Assembly: GCA_030762935.1 (NCBI GenBank)
Contig: CM060884.1
Coordinates: 70,681,696 to 70,745,695, forward strand
DNA length: 64,000 nt
Source of the DNA: Hymenopus coronatus
Taxonomy: Eukaryota; Arthropoda; Insecta; Mantodea; Hymenopodidae
Reading direction: 5' to 3'
The position numbers were made by a program, and so were the translations under genes. Below the pieces are notes generated by a model. That model made no database searches. It had not been told where the DNA came from and saw nothing but the letters and a program-made list of their open reading frames with translations. Every line of letters begins with the position of its first letter. Positions within the stretch are counted from its first letter, which is position 1. This document shows positions 22,725 to 34,600 of this stretch, piece after piece.

Positions 22725-22730
22725 TTTATT
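22725..22730 (-). promoter_or_regulatory. Candidate AATAAA polyadenylation signal
   Basis: The minus strand reads AATAAA about 550 nt below the predicted PTP stop codon and before the next HINE-like copy at 22589. It is the first perfect hexamer after the stop that I noticed. Confidence 0.4.
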
Positions 22731-23275
22731 CATATAGCCTACTGCCATGGATGTTTTATATGGTAGCTTTCATTCAGTATTACACACTCTCTCTCTCTCT
22801 GACACACACACACAAACATATGTTCTCTCTGCTACTATAACTTAAAAATTTCCTTATTTTTTCATTCTTGTTGTTTTCCAGTGTATTTTACAATATTATT
22901 CCAATTCTCGACTTAATCTCATGTGTTACTTTAATTTACATGAAGCTAACAATATACATTTGTTTAGTAGGCTGAATAGGTTTTACAATTGCCTGATAAT
23001 ACCTACCATCAGTCAACAAAACAAAAAACAAAGTAATATAATGGTCATGTCGAATGCTGTACAATTCGTTCTCAAAAGCTTCTGACGACCGGAGGTCTTG
23101 ATTAACCACATGCTGACGTAAAACCGGACATACCTCATAGATGTCGCAAGTGTCGAATACAACGATTCATGTCACACGAATAAGTTACTCTCGGCAAAAG
23201 CACTTCTGTGTTCTGCAACACAAAAAATGTTTGTTCTTGCTCTTGAAGTAGTAAAATTTGTAACTTCTGTTGGGT
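22725..23275 (-). other. Probable 3' UTR of the PTP gene with polyadenylation signals
   Basis: Sequence below the stop codon appears single-copy and free of HINE-like blocks. On the minus strand there is an ATTAAA at 22935-22930 and an AATAAA at 22730-22725. Either could end the transcript; which one is used cannot be told from sequence. Confidence 0.5.
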
Positions 23276-23329
23276 TTAAATGGAATCCAAGGCTCCTCCC
23301 GTCAGTTTCATCCCGTACAGGTTTATTAC
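23276..23329 (-). CDS. PTP gene terminal coding exon
   Basis: After acceptor TTTGTTTGTTTTAG, phase 0 gives [17 protein letters not shown] and a TAA stop at 23278-23276. It completes the last PTP-domain helix after FVYQ (family pattern: FVY followed by an amphipathic helix). The phase and acceptor match exactly. I found no second phosphatase domain downstream in the window, so the protein has one PTP domain and a very short tail. The alternative is that the true last exon lies elsewhere in 1-29379 or beyond; I found no better candidate. Confidence 0.75.
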   Translation of the reverse strand, partial: VINLYGMKLTGGALDSI

Positions 23330-26300
23330 CTAAAACAAACAAAATTCTGTATAAATATTTTATAATATATCTGACTTTCTCTACATCTCTGTAACAAATT
23401 ATTGTTAAAAAGCTTATGCTTCTATTTACTTCATGCTAATCTAGCAGGAACAGTCTTATTACTTGCTTCCTTGTAAGTAGAAGCGAAATAAGGGAGTAAC
23501 ATAGGTTAAAGTGATAGTCAAAAGCTGGTTGCTATGTGACTGAAGTTCCTTTGTTTGTATGGACACGAGCTGACAAATTCTTGTATGAGAAAAATATACG
23601 TTTTTTAATGCTAAAACCAATAATAAGGAATATCTCGAAAACAATAAACTCCAGGAAAAAAATATGTATGACATAAATTGTGTGGTTTTAGTAAATCTAA
23701 TTTTTTTGTGTAGTAAGATGTTGTCTATATCTTACCATTACCAGTTTATGCAAAATTAAAAAAAAATGCATACAGAATAAGCATGTCTTCAGAGACTATT
23801 TCCAGAAAATTCAAGAAATCCATTTTTTTTTCATGTATATATATCTTGGATGTAAAGGATTTTAATCAAAATCGTTAGAGCCATTTTTGAGAAAATCATA
23901 ATTTTCGAAAAAATTTCCATGTAAAGGGTAGTTTGGGTGTGGGTTTTTTATGAAAATCTTCGTGTCGCATCCTTGGAAGATAGCAAACTTGAATAGCAAG
24001 TTTCGTATTTAACAGCCTTTTCATTTTTGAGCTATGCTGTCCACACACACACACATGCAGGAATTTTTCTAACATGCTTTTTTTTTTGGATTCAAGAGGT
24101 TTCAAAATATATATTTACGCTGAAACCTCAGTATGAAATTTTTGGATGCAATACAATACCTTCTCTATACACTATGTACATAGTTCGTGTAGAGAAAGTA
24201 AACATCTGATGTGTTCCATTCACATGTCTTTCTCTACATCTCTGTACCAATTTATTGTTAAAAAGCTTGTATCTACTGCACACTAATCGAGATGAACAAT
24301 AGCAGAAATGGTCACTATTGCTTGCTTGTAAGTAGGAGAGGAATAAGGTAATGCACTAGGCTAAAGAAGCAGACAAATCCTTTAAAAGCTGGTTCTTATG
24401 TGATTGAAATTCGTTTCTTTGTATTTCCAGGAGTCAACAACATCGCGCATGATTTTAAAACTGAAACCAATAACAAGGAATATCCTCAAAAATAGTCAAT
24501 TCCATGAAAAAAAATGTATACGACATAAATTGTGATTTTAACGAATTCTACATTTTTGTGTAGTAGGTCTTTATCTCTTACGGTTTACCAGTTATCTAAA
24601 ATTCATCCAGGCTATTGCAATTAAGATAAACATTTTATTTATTACGTAAATATATTTAATATATGGTATTTTAATCAAAATCGCTATAGACATTTTTGAG
24701 ACATCAACATTTTCTAAGATTTTTCAATGTAAAGTGTAATTAAAGGTGCGGAAATATTCCTCAAAACTTCGTGTCGTATTCTTGGAAGATCCTAACCTTA
24801 AATACAAAGATTGGTATTTTACCAACGGACACACACAGAACCTTTTTCTAAAAATGTACTTTTACTTTCTCTAGCCCATATTTACAATATACACATTGGA
24901 TAGAGAAGATATTGTATTCCTCTCAAAAATACAATACAGAGAAACCACCATCAATATGTTTTGAGACCCCCTCGAGTCCTAAAAAAGCATTTTTAGAAAA
25001 ATGTCCGTGTGTGTGTGTCTGTGGACAGCATAGGTTAAAACCGAAGTCGCTTAAGTACCCTTACATAGAAGAAAAATGTTTTATTTTCTAAAAAATGACC
25101 CTTTATGATTTTTTATTAAATTAGCATATATTAAAGATTTTCATATCACAAATAAAATGTATATTTTGAATTTTATGGGAATAGCATCTTAAGAACTGTT
25201 TATTCTGGTTTGAATTTTCCATAGATTTGCATAACGTTTAAATCAAAAGATTTGGGCAAGGACTTAGTACAGAAACAATGTACATCTCGTTGATACAAGA
25301 AGGGATCCTAAAATGTGCATTTCCGGTGAAATTACGGTGTCGAATTTTTGGGTGGAAGTGCAATGCCTTCTCTACCCACGTACAATTTACTATCTAGAGA
25401 AAGTAAACGTGTTACTTCTTTGGGGTCAGAGGTTCCAGAAATATCAATTTCTAGAGAAATCGCGTTATCGAATTTTTGTATAGGATGCAGTACCTTCAAT
25501 ATCTTTACTTACGTGGTACAGAAAGTAAAAAGACTAGTATACCAAACTTAACAAGGATGGCTTTATATTTGGGCTTGCAGGAAATCTTGTCTACGCTTTT
25601 TCATTAAGAGGTGGCTTACGTAATGCTTTAGTGACCAAAAATGTTTACAACTCGCAAACTACACTTCTGAGCTAACTTTACCTTTTCTCTAAATCTCTGT
25701 AACAAAATGTTGCTAGTAAGCTTATTCTTCTAGCTAGTTCATGCTAAACGAGATAAACATTAGCAGAAACGTTCTTATTACTTAGTTGCTTATAAGTAGA
25801 AGGAAAATAAGGGAATATACTAGGCTAAGCCAACAGGCAAATGTTTTTAAATGTGGTTGCTATGGGATTGAAATCAGTTTCTCTCCGTGGCCAGGAGTTA
25901 ACAAGTTCCTGTGTGAGAAAAGTTTGTATTTTAAGAAGAAACCAATAACAAGGAATATCTCGAAAACGGTCAACTGCACGAAAAAAATGTATATGACATA
26001 AATTGTGTGTTTTAAGGAGATCTACATTTTTGTGTAGCAAGTTTTTGTCTATATGTTACGGTTTATCAATTATACATAGTTCAGGAAAATTCGTCCAGAA
26101 TAAAGAGGTTATCAGAGGCTATTCCCAGAAAATTTAAGATATACATTTTGTTTGTCATGTGAATGTATTTAATATACGATCTTTTAATAACAATTTTTTA
26201 GAAAATCAAACTTTTTAAAAATTCTCCAGGTAAAGTGTAGTTATTTTGGGTGTATTTTCTTGAAAATATTTGTGTGGCATCTTTGGAAGTTACTGAACAT

Positions 26301-28258
26301 AAATACCTTGTTTGAAGTATCGGCACACACACACACACACACACACACGCAGACCATTTTTTTCGGACTCACTGGGCTCAAAACATATTTCCGGTGAAAT
26401 CTCGGTATCAAATTTTTGGTGGAATACATTACCTTCTCTATCCTTTATATACATTGAACATACGGACTAGAGAAAGTACGTAGAAGAAAGCTTTTGTAAG
26501 AAAAAAAAATTCAGAGCTTTGGAAAAGAAAAGTACATACTACTATATTAGCACTAAAGATGCGTTCATAAGTTACCAACATATCGGCAGGTACTTTTGCT
26601 TTGTACAGTAGTTTAAACTATGATTGTCAAACAATTGGTAAGGAAAAACGTAATGCATATGCAACGTCCCAGGGGCTGAAAACAATGTCACTTGCGCCCG
26701 CCTGGGTAATGTGGTAGTAGCCTGTCTGCCTCACATTCAAAAGGTCGTGATTTCGAATCTCGCTTAGGATGAGTTACCCGGATAAGGTTTTTTTCGGGGT
26801 TTTCCCTTATCCTGAGAAGACGAATGACAAGTAACTTTAAGCTCCATGGACCCCGAAATCATTTGAGCTTCATTTCACCAATTTAATTCATCGTCCGATA
26901 TGACCAACCAGGTTAAAGGACGTTAAACTACTTAAAAAAAATGTCACTGCATTATAGGAAACTATAATGGTCACGTGACCATCTGTTGATTTACGGCCAC
27001 ACAGTGCATACATTGTCTTAGGTGCTTGCTCGTTAGGAAGGCACCTTTCTGAAAGTTTCCTCATGTAAAAGCTACCCATAACTCATTCCCACATATAAAT
27101 AACAACCTTAAGTCAAGGATTTGAATTTACTGTCATTCAGAAGGATATAAGTTTGACCAAAACTCAAAACTGTTAAGCAGCATCGAGCGTGGTCACCACT
27201 TGGGTGGGTGACCGCCCAAGTGACCGACTGCACTCAGCCCTAAGGCTGCGGAGGAATTTTAACACCGCCCGGCGGACGTAGACAATAAAGCTTGTGAACA
27301 AAATCTTTTTCCCCTATAATATCGCACAGGTAAAACCGCTTTTAGCGGTTAGGTACTGTGGCGACTTTACACTCCGCCCAGGTAAACCTGGGCGACCTGT
27401 TCTTGGACTCTGGACTCTGGAAAACTTTTTAAAATGCGCATATAGATTTGGAACATTTCTAGAGAAGTTAACTTTGAAACTTTATACATACAAGAGAGAG
27501 GACAGAACTGAAAATGCTCAGATGTCATGCTTCTAAAAAGAAACCAAATTTGTTTATATAACATCTCTCTCTATTTCTCTATCTCTCACTCTGTCTCTAT
27601 CCCTCTATCTCTATCTTTTTCTCTCTGTATGTCTCTCTATCACTCTCTAACCCTCTGTCTCTATCTTTTTCTCTCTGTATGTCTCTCTATCACTCTCTAA
27701 CCCTCTGTCTCTATCTTTATCTCTCTGTATGTCTCTCTATCTCTCTCTAACCCTCTGTCTCTATCTTTTTCTCTCTGTATGTCTCTCTATCACTCTCTAA
27801 CCCTCTGTCTCTATCTTTTTCTCTCTGTATGTCTCTCTATCACTCTCTAACCCTCTGTCTCTATCTTTTTCTCTCTGTATGTCTCTCTATCACTCTCTAA
27901 CCCTCTGTCTCTATCTTTATCTCTCTCTAACCCTCTGTCTCTATCTTTATCTCTCTCTAACCCTCTGTCTCTATCTTTATCTCTCTCTAACCCTCTGTCT
28001 CTATCTTTATCTCTCCCTATGTCACTCTATATCTCTCTGTTTCTACTATGTCTATCTTGTGACTATCTATCTCTCTGTCTCTCACTGTCTCTCTATCTAA
28101 CCCTCACTCTGTCTCTCTCTATCTCTCTCTGCCTCTATCTCTTTCTAACCCTCTGTCTTTAACTTTCTCTCTCTCTATGTCTCTCTATATTTCTGCCTCT
28201 AGTTCTCTTATCTATCTCTATCTATATAGCACATACATGCTAGACAAAGTAAGAATGG

Positions 28259-28307
<49 letters not shown>

Positions 28308-31300
28308 GTAGCATAACGTCCTTTAACCTGATTGGTCATATCGGACAATGAATTGGATTGGTGAAATGATGCTCAAATGATCTCGGGGTCCATGGAGCTT
28401 AAAGTTTCTCAACATTCGTCTTCTCAGGATAAGGGAAAACCCCGAAAAAATCTGATGTGTTCCATTCACAGGACTTTCTCTACATCTCTATAACAAATTA
28501 TTGTTAAAAAGCTTATGCTTACATTTACTTCATGCTAATCGAGAAAAATTAGCAGAAATAGTGTTATTATTTGCTTCCTTGTAAGTAGAAGAGAAATAAG
28601 GGAGTACCATAGGTTAAAGTGATAGTCAAAAGCTGGTTGATATGTGACTGAAGTTCTTTTGTTTCTATGGACACGAGTTGACAAATTCCTGTATGAGAAA
28701 AGTAAGTTTCTCAAAGCTGAAACCAAAAAACAAGGGATATCTAAAAAACGATCAACTCCACGAAAAAAAAATATATATAACATAAAGTGTGTGTATTAGC
28801 GTGCTCTACATTATTTGTGTGGTAGGTTTTTGTCCATTTCTTACGGTTTAGCAGTTATGCAAAATTCCGTAAAATTCGTCCAGAATAAAGTAGTCTTCAG
28901 AGTCTATTCCTAGAAAATTCAAGATTTACATTTTATTTGTCAGATAAATATCTTTAATATACGATATTTTAATCAAAATCTTTAGAGCCATTTTTAAGAA
29001 AATCAAACATTTTGAAAAAAGTTCCATGTAAAGGGTAGTTGGGGGTGCGGGGATGTTCGTGTCGCATCCTTGGAAGATATTAAACTTAAATACCAAGTTT
29101 GGTATTTAACGGTCTTTTTGTTTTTTAGCTATGCTGTCCACAGACACACACACACACATGGACCTTTTTGTAAAAATTCTTTTTTTTTTGTATTCAGGGG
29201 GTCCTAAAATATGTATTTCCGGTGAAATCTCGGTATCGAATTTTTGGGTGGAATACAATACTTCCTCTATACACTATGTACATAGTAGGTGTGGAGAAAG
29301 TAAAAAACCTTGGGGCTACCAGGACGTGTTTTTCTGGTAAACTCTGTGTCAGATGTGGGGTGGAGTGCCATGTACTCACCTGATACACGAACGCGTACTG
29401 GTCCCTGGTCTGCACGGCCCCAGCACGATCTCGCCGTATCCTCGCCACAGTCCGCGGCACGTCCACGATACGGGTCGTCTCGAAGTCGCGGATACACAGA
29501 TCACAGGCTAGGACTGTTCCAGTGCGGCCAGTGCCAGGACTGCAGTGGACTACTGTAGGCCCACCGCGCATGTGAGGCCGGGCCTCCAGCAAGAAGGCGA
29601 TCACAGAGGCCGTGTCTTCCTCAGGAGGCACTCCTTGGGCCGGCCAGCCCACGTACCACACGTGACACACCTCTCGCCACGAGTTCGTCTCCAAGTTCTG
29701 CAAAGTTAAACTCTCTTAGTACTTACTAAACAAATAAACAGTAAAATTTGAGATAACTAAAGTTCCCCTTGCGGTTTACCGGAAAAAATCCGATTGTTCC
29801 TTTCATACGACTTTCTCTCTGTAACAGATTAATATATATTTTTAGCTTGTTTCTTAACTTTATTGTATACAATAGATTAAAGCTGTGAGCAATTAGGGAA
29901 AGAAAAAAAATATCCGGGGTTCTACCCAGCCATAATATAATAAAATAACTCCGTGGTACGACAGCTCACGGAGATCCTTGGCCTACCGCCTGGCCGCTGC
30001 GTCCCCATCTCGGTCCATTACAGACGTCATGGATGGGGTGCAGAATTGGAGGATGAGGCGTGGTCAGCGCCTCGAGCCCCCCCCCCCCGGCTGGTTAATG
30101 CGGTTCTCACGACCTGAAGCCGCTACTTGTCTATCAAGTAGCTCCTCAATTGGCCCCCCAGGGACCTTACGAGGCTGAGTGCACCCCGGGCCAGGTCTCC
30201 CACGCCGGTACTGGGGATCGAACCCAGCCAATATGTAAATAGGTACAAACAAAGAATATTGAAGCTCCGTTTGCATGAAGTGTACGTAGAAGTCCACCAT
30301 AATTTGTTTAAAGATCATAACTATTAATACTCTAGCATTAAACTTTTACAATAGAATAAAAAAGGGTGTCAAATCTTAGTGAAATGTAGGATAGATTATT
30401 TATGTTTGTTAAAAGCAGCAGTTCCAAATGCATAGTTAAGATCTAATTAATGCTGTGCAAGTCTTAAATTCGTAGATTTATCTCTTTCGGCGTTAAGTGT
30501 TTTAAATAGAAGTGTTTAATCACCGCATGAAACTCTGTTGTTGGTTTTTTCATCTTTGTGATGAAGCACAAGATTGTTGATTCAATCATATATGGCAACG
30601 AAACCATGTGATGGATATAACTGAAACTTTAACTGCCATCTAGTAAGAGATAACGGTTACTAAATACAAATGTTTTTCGATGCTACGAGTGGAATTTCTT
30701 GGATTTTCTAAGTACTTATTGAACGACTCTCGTATAGGCGGGACTTGTCCGGTAAAAACCTAAACAGCTCCCTTCTATCATGACCCACATTTTATGCACG
30801 GCAGTGTACATCTACTGTTTGAAATAATATACCTTCAGCTGTAGTGTTGAAATTATATACTTCTCCTTGACTTCTCTCTTCTTTAGTGTAACTTGGAAAT
30901 CACCAAAGAGTCGATGACAATCCAAAACTTCAGATGGTGGCAGATAATCGGCACATTTTTCCTGAAACATATGAAAACTTTTTGTAGTGATTGCATATAC
31001 ATAGAATGACTTGAAGCCTGTAACTTTCAGAGACAGTTAATTTTCTTCATGAGAAAATTTTAAGTACCCAGTCTATTATTTCCAATATTTATAACAGGTA
31101 ATTTCACGAGACCTTACAAATTTATTTGATGAAACTCCTAATTGTGAATAGAACTTACTATTCTTTGAAATAAATCGGATGTATTCGATTCAATTACTTT
31201 CTTTAGCATTTCCACAAATATACTTTCCTTACAAAACATTACTCTAAGCTAAAACGATAGTCAAATTTTTTAAAAGCTGATCCTATGTGAAACAATTGAA

Positions 31301-31647
31301 GTTTGGCTCGCTTTGTATGGCCTGCAGTAAAAAGGAGAGATAAAACGAGGTTACTTCCCGTTTGAGGAAGATTTTAGGCAGATTAAAATTGAAACACTAA
31401 CAAAGAATATCTAAGAAACGGTCTATATTAAAAACGTTAATGACACAAATTATATATGTGTTTTAACAATATCTACTTTTTTGCGGAGTACGTTTTTGTC
31501 TATCTCTTAATGTTTTATAGTTGTGCAAAATTCAGTAAAGGTCATTCAAAAAAGAGACTTTCACAGGCCATTAACGATACCGAGATTTTACCGGAAATGC
31601 ATGTTTTAGGACCCCCTGAATCCAAAAAAAATATTTTCAGAAACAGA

Positions 31648-31687
<40 letters not shown>

Positions 31688-34600
31688 TGTCTATCTGTGT
31701 GTCTGTGGACAGCATAGCTCAAAAACGAAAAGACCGTTAAATACCAAACTTGATATTTAAGTTTGGTAGATTCCAAGTATGCGACAAACTACCCTTTTCA
31801 TGGAAAAAGATTCGAACATTTTGGTTTTCTCAAAAATGGTTCTAACGATTTTGATTAAAATACCCATATAAAAGCCATTTCCATCGCAAATAAAGTATAT
31901 CTTGAATTTCTAGGAATAGCTTCTGAAGACCTGTTTATTTTGGATGAATTTTGCATAACCAGTAAACCGAAGAGATAGACAAAAACTCTCGTTCAAACAC
32001 ACAATTTCTGTTTACAGGCATTTTTTCCCTGGAGTTGACTGTTTTTGAGATATTCCTTGTTATTGGTTTCAGTTTTCAAGTACTTATACTTTGCTCATAC
32101 GAGAACTTGTGAACTCTTGGCCATGCAAACCCATAGCAACCACTTTTTAAAACATTTGAGTGTTGATTTAGACTAGTGCATTCCCTTATTTCCCTTCCAC
32201 TTAAAAACAATTAAGAAATAAAGCCGTTTCTGATAATGTTTATTCGATTACCATGAAATAGAAGAATAAGCTTGTAAACGATAATTTGTTACAGAGATGT
32301 AGAGAAAGGCATGTGAATGGAGCACATCAGATCTTTCCTTGCAGAGTTCCAAGGTTTCATTCGCATCGTAAATTTGCGAATCTTCCTGATCTCGCACCTT
32401 AGAGTACGATATGTTTCTACTAAATGAATGACAATCAAAATTTTACCTTCTCTACACGTACTATGTGTATAGTGTATAGAGAAGGTATTGTAATGCACCC
32501 AAATATTCGATACCGAGATTTCACTGGAAATACATCTTTTGGGTCCCCTGAATAAAAAAAAACATATTTTTTTTTAAAAAGGTTCGTGTGTTTGTGTATG
32601 TGTGTGTATGTGTCTTTGGACACCATGGCTCAAAAACGAAAAGACCACTGCGTACCAAAGTTGGTATTTAAGTTTGGTATTTTCTAAGGATGCGACACGA
32701 AGATTTTCAAGATAATTCCCCCACCCCAACTACGCTTTACCTGGAACTTTTTTCGGAAATTTTGAATATCTCTATGGCTCTAACGATTTTCATTAACATA
32801 TCGTATATTAAAGATATTTACCATAAAATGTATATCTGGAATTTTCTGGGAATAGCTTTTGAAGTCTATTTTGGATGAATTTTACGGAATTTTACACAAC
32901 TGCTAAACCGTAAGAGATGGACAAAAGCTTACCAACAAAAATGAAGAGCACGTTAAAACACACAATTTATGTTAGGTACATTTTATCGTGGAGTTGATCG
33001 TTTTTCAGATATTCCTTGTTTTTGGTTTTAGCTTTAAACATTTTATACTTTCTCATACAGGAATTTGTCAACTGCTGTCCGTATAAATAAAGGACCTTCA
33101 GTTACATAGAAACCAGCTTTTGACTATCACTTTAACCTATGGTACTTCCTAATTTCGCTTCCACTTACAAGGAAGCAAGTAATAAGACCATTTCTGCTAA
33201 TTTTTCGCGATTAGCATGAAGTAAATAGAAGCATAAGCTTTTTAACAATAATTTGTTGCAGAGATGTTGAGAAAGTCATGTGAATGGAACACGTCAGATT
33301 TTTTATAGAATAGTAACCAATGGTATCAACAGTACGGTTGAGAAAATATTTAATACCAAAATTAAGGTATTCTAAAATCATTACTCAAAGATAGTGTTAT
33401 TTTTAATAGTTTATTTAGAAACTGATAACTTTTTGATAAAACACTTATTTCGCAGTTGATCGTTGAAATAATCCTCTGGATTTCAGCAATGGAAACAAGT
33501 GGATTGGACTGAAGTGCGAGAAATCCACTCAAATTCGGATTCTGAACGATGGAGTGTGAATGAAAATCTACTGGGAAGATGCCAGAAATGTGTGGGTGGA
33601 GAAGAAGAGCATTTTAACAACAAGGATATCTTTCACGATAAGGTATGTGCATTACAGCTTGAATAACTCTGAGAGCATGGAGCGGTATTTTTATGATTAT
33701 TTCGGCGGGAATTCGTGCTGCCGCAACTGTGTGTTGGCCACAGTGTGAAGTAAAAGCACTGGAAATAATAAACAATTGAGTAGGGCAATATTTTTAATTT
33801 AACACTGATTTTAACAAGTGTGGCTTTAAGTATGGTTTTCTCTTAAAAATGCAGTTAGTATATTATAAGGTTCCCGATGGTCGTGTTGGTCTAACTAGAT
33901 CTTCATGAAGGAAGAGGTAATGTTGTATCAGTTTGAGTAACCGATATTGGAGTCAATATCAAGTTAGCTATAAAGACTCCGAGAGGTCCTTACACCTGAA
34001 CTGTAGACGAGGCAGGAGGCACTCCTGATCAACTTTGTACTAAAGGACCAGTTATATTTTTAAGTGTTTAACTCTCAACCAGAATGTACAAAGAGAGTTC
34101 TGTGAAATTAAGGTATTCTGCTTGGTTTCCCTAACACGTCTTCGGTCTAGCATCCCATCTCATTTCTATGCATGGCAGTGTAAGCACTGCATCCCTACAC
34201 ATCCTTAGATGTACTTATTTATACAAGGGCAATCCAGAAAGTAACAGACTATTTAGTATACCTAAATATATCAACAGAAAACTTTATTTAAAAAGTTAAA
34301 GAACCTTATTATATTTCTCAATCTAATCGTCATTTCTATCAAGGTATTTATTATCACGTGGTACCAGTTTTCAAATTCGTTTTTTAATGCACAAAATGTT
34401 CTGTCAATCAAACGTTATAGGCAGATTGCGCAAGTGTATGGTGATAATTGCAATGAACGAGCCTTCAGTTAGGATATGACCCATAATTTAGAGTAATCAA
34501 AGAAGAACCAGTATGCACGACAAATACCGGAGTTTAAGCTCATCAATCGTCATGGAGGAGTTGAAAGTAAATGTTGATAAAAAAAAATCAGAAAAACCGG

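Noticed and set aside
27879..28100. 73-codon Leu/Ser/Tyr repeat protein
   Set aside because: Translation of the CT-rich minisatellite with no start context or conservation.
27561..28205. CRISPR-like direct repeats
   Set aside because: No unique spacers; units are contiguous simple-sequence minisatellite in an animal genome.
1..29379. A second (D2) phosphatase domain downstream of the catalytic exon
   Set aside because: No second HC-x5-R, WPD-like or NRY motif was found in any frame of the minus strand; a short terminal exon with a stop fits instead.
29310..29558. 82-codon plus-strand frame
   Set aside because: Antisense to the catalytic PTP exon.
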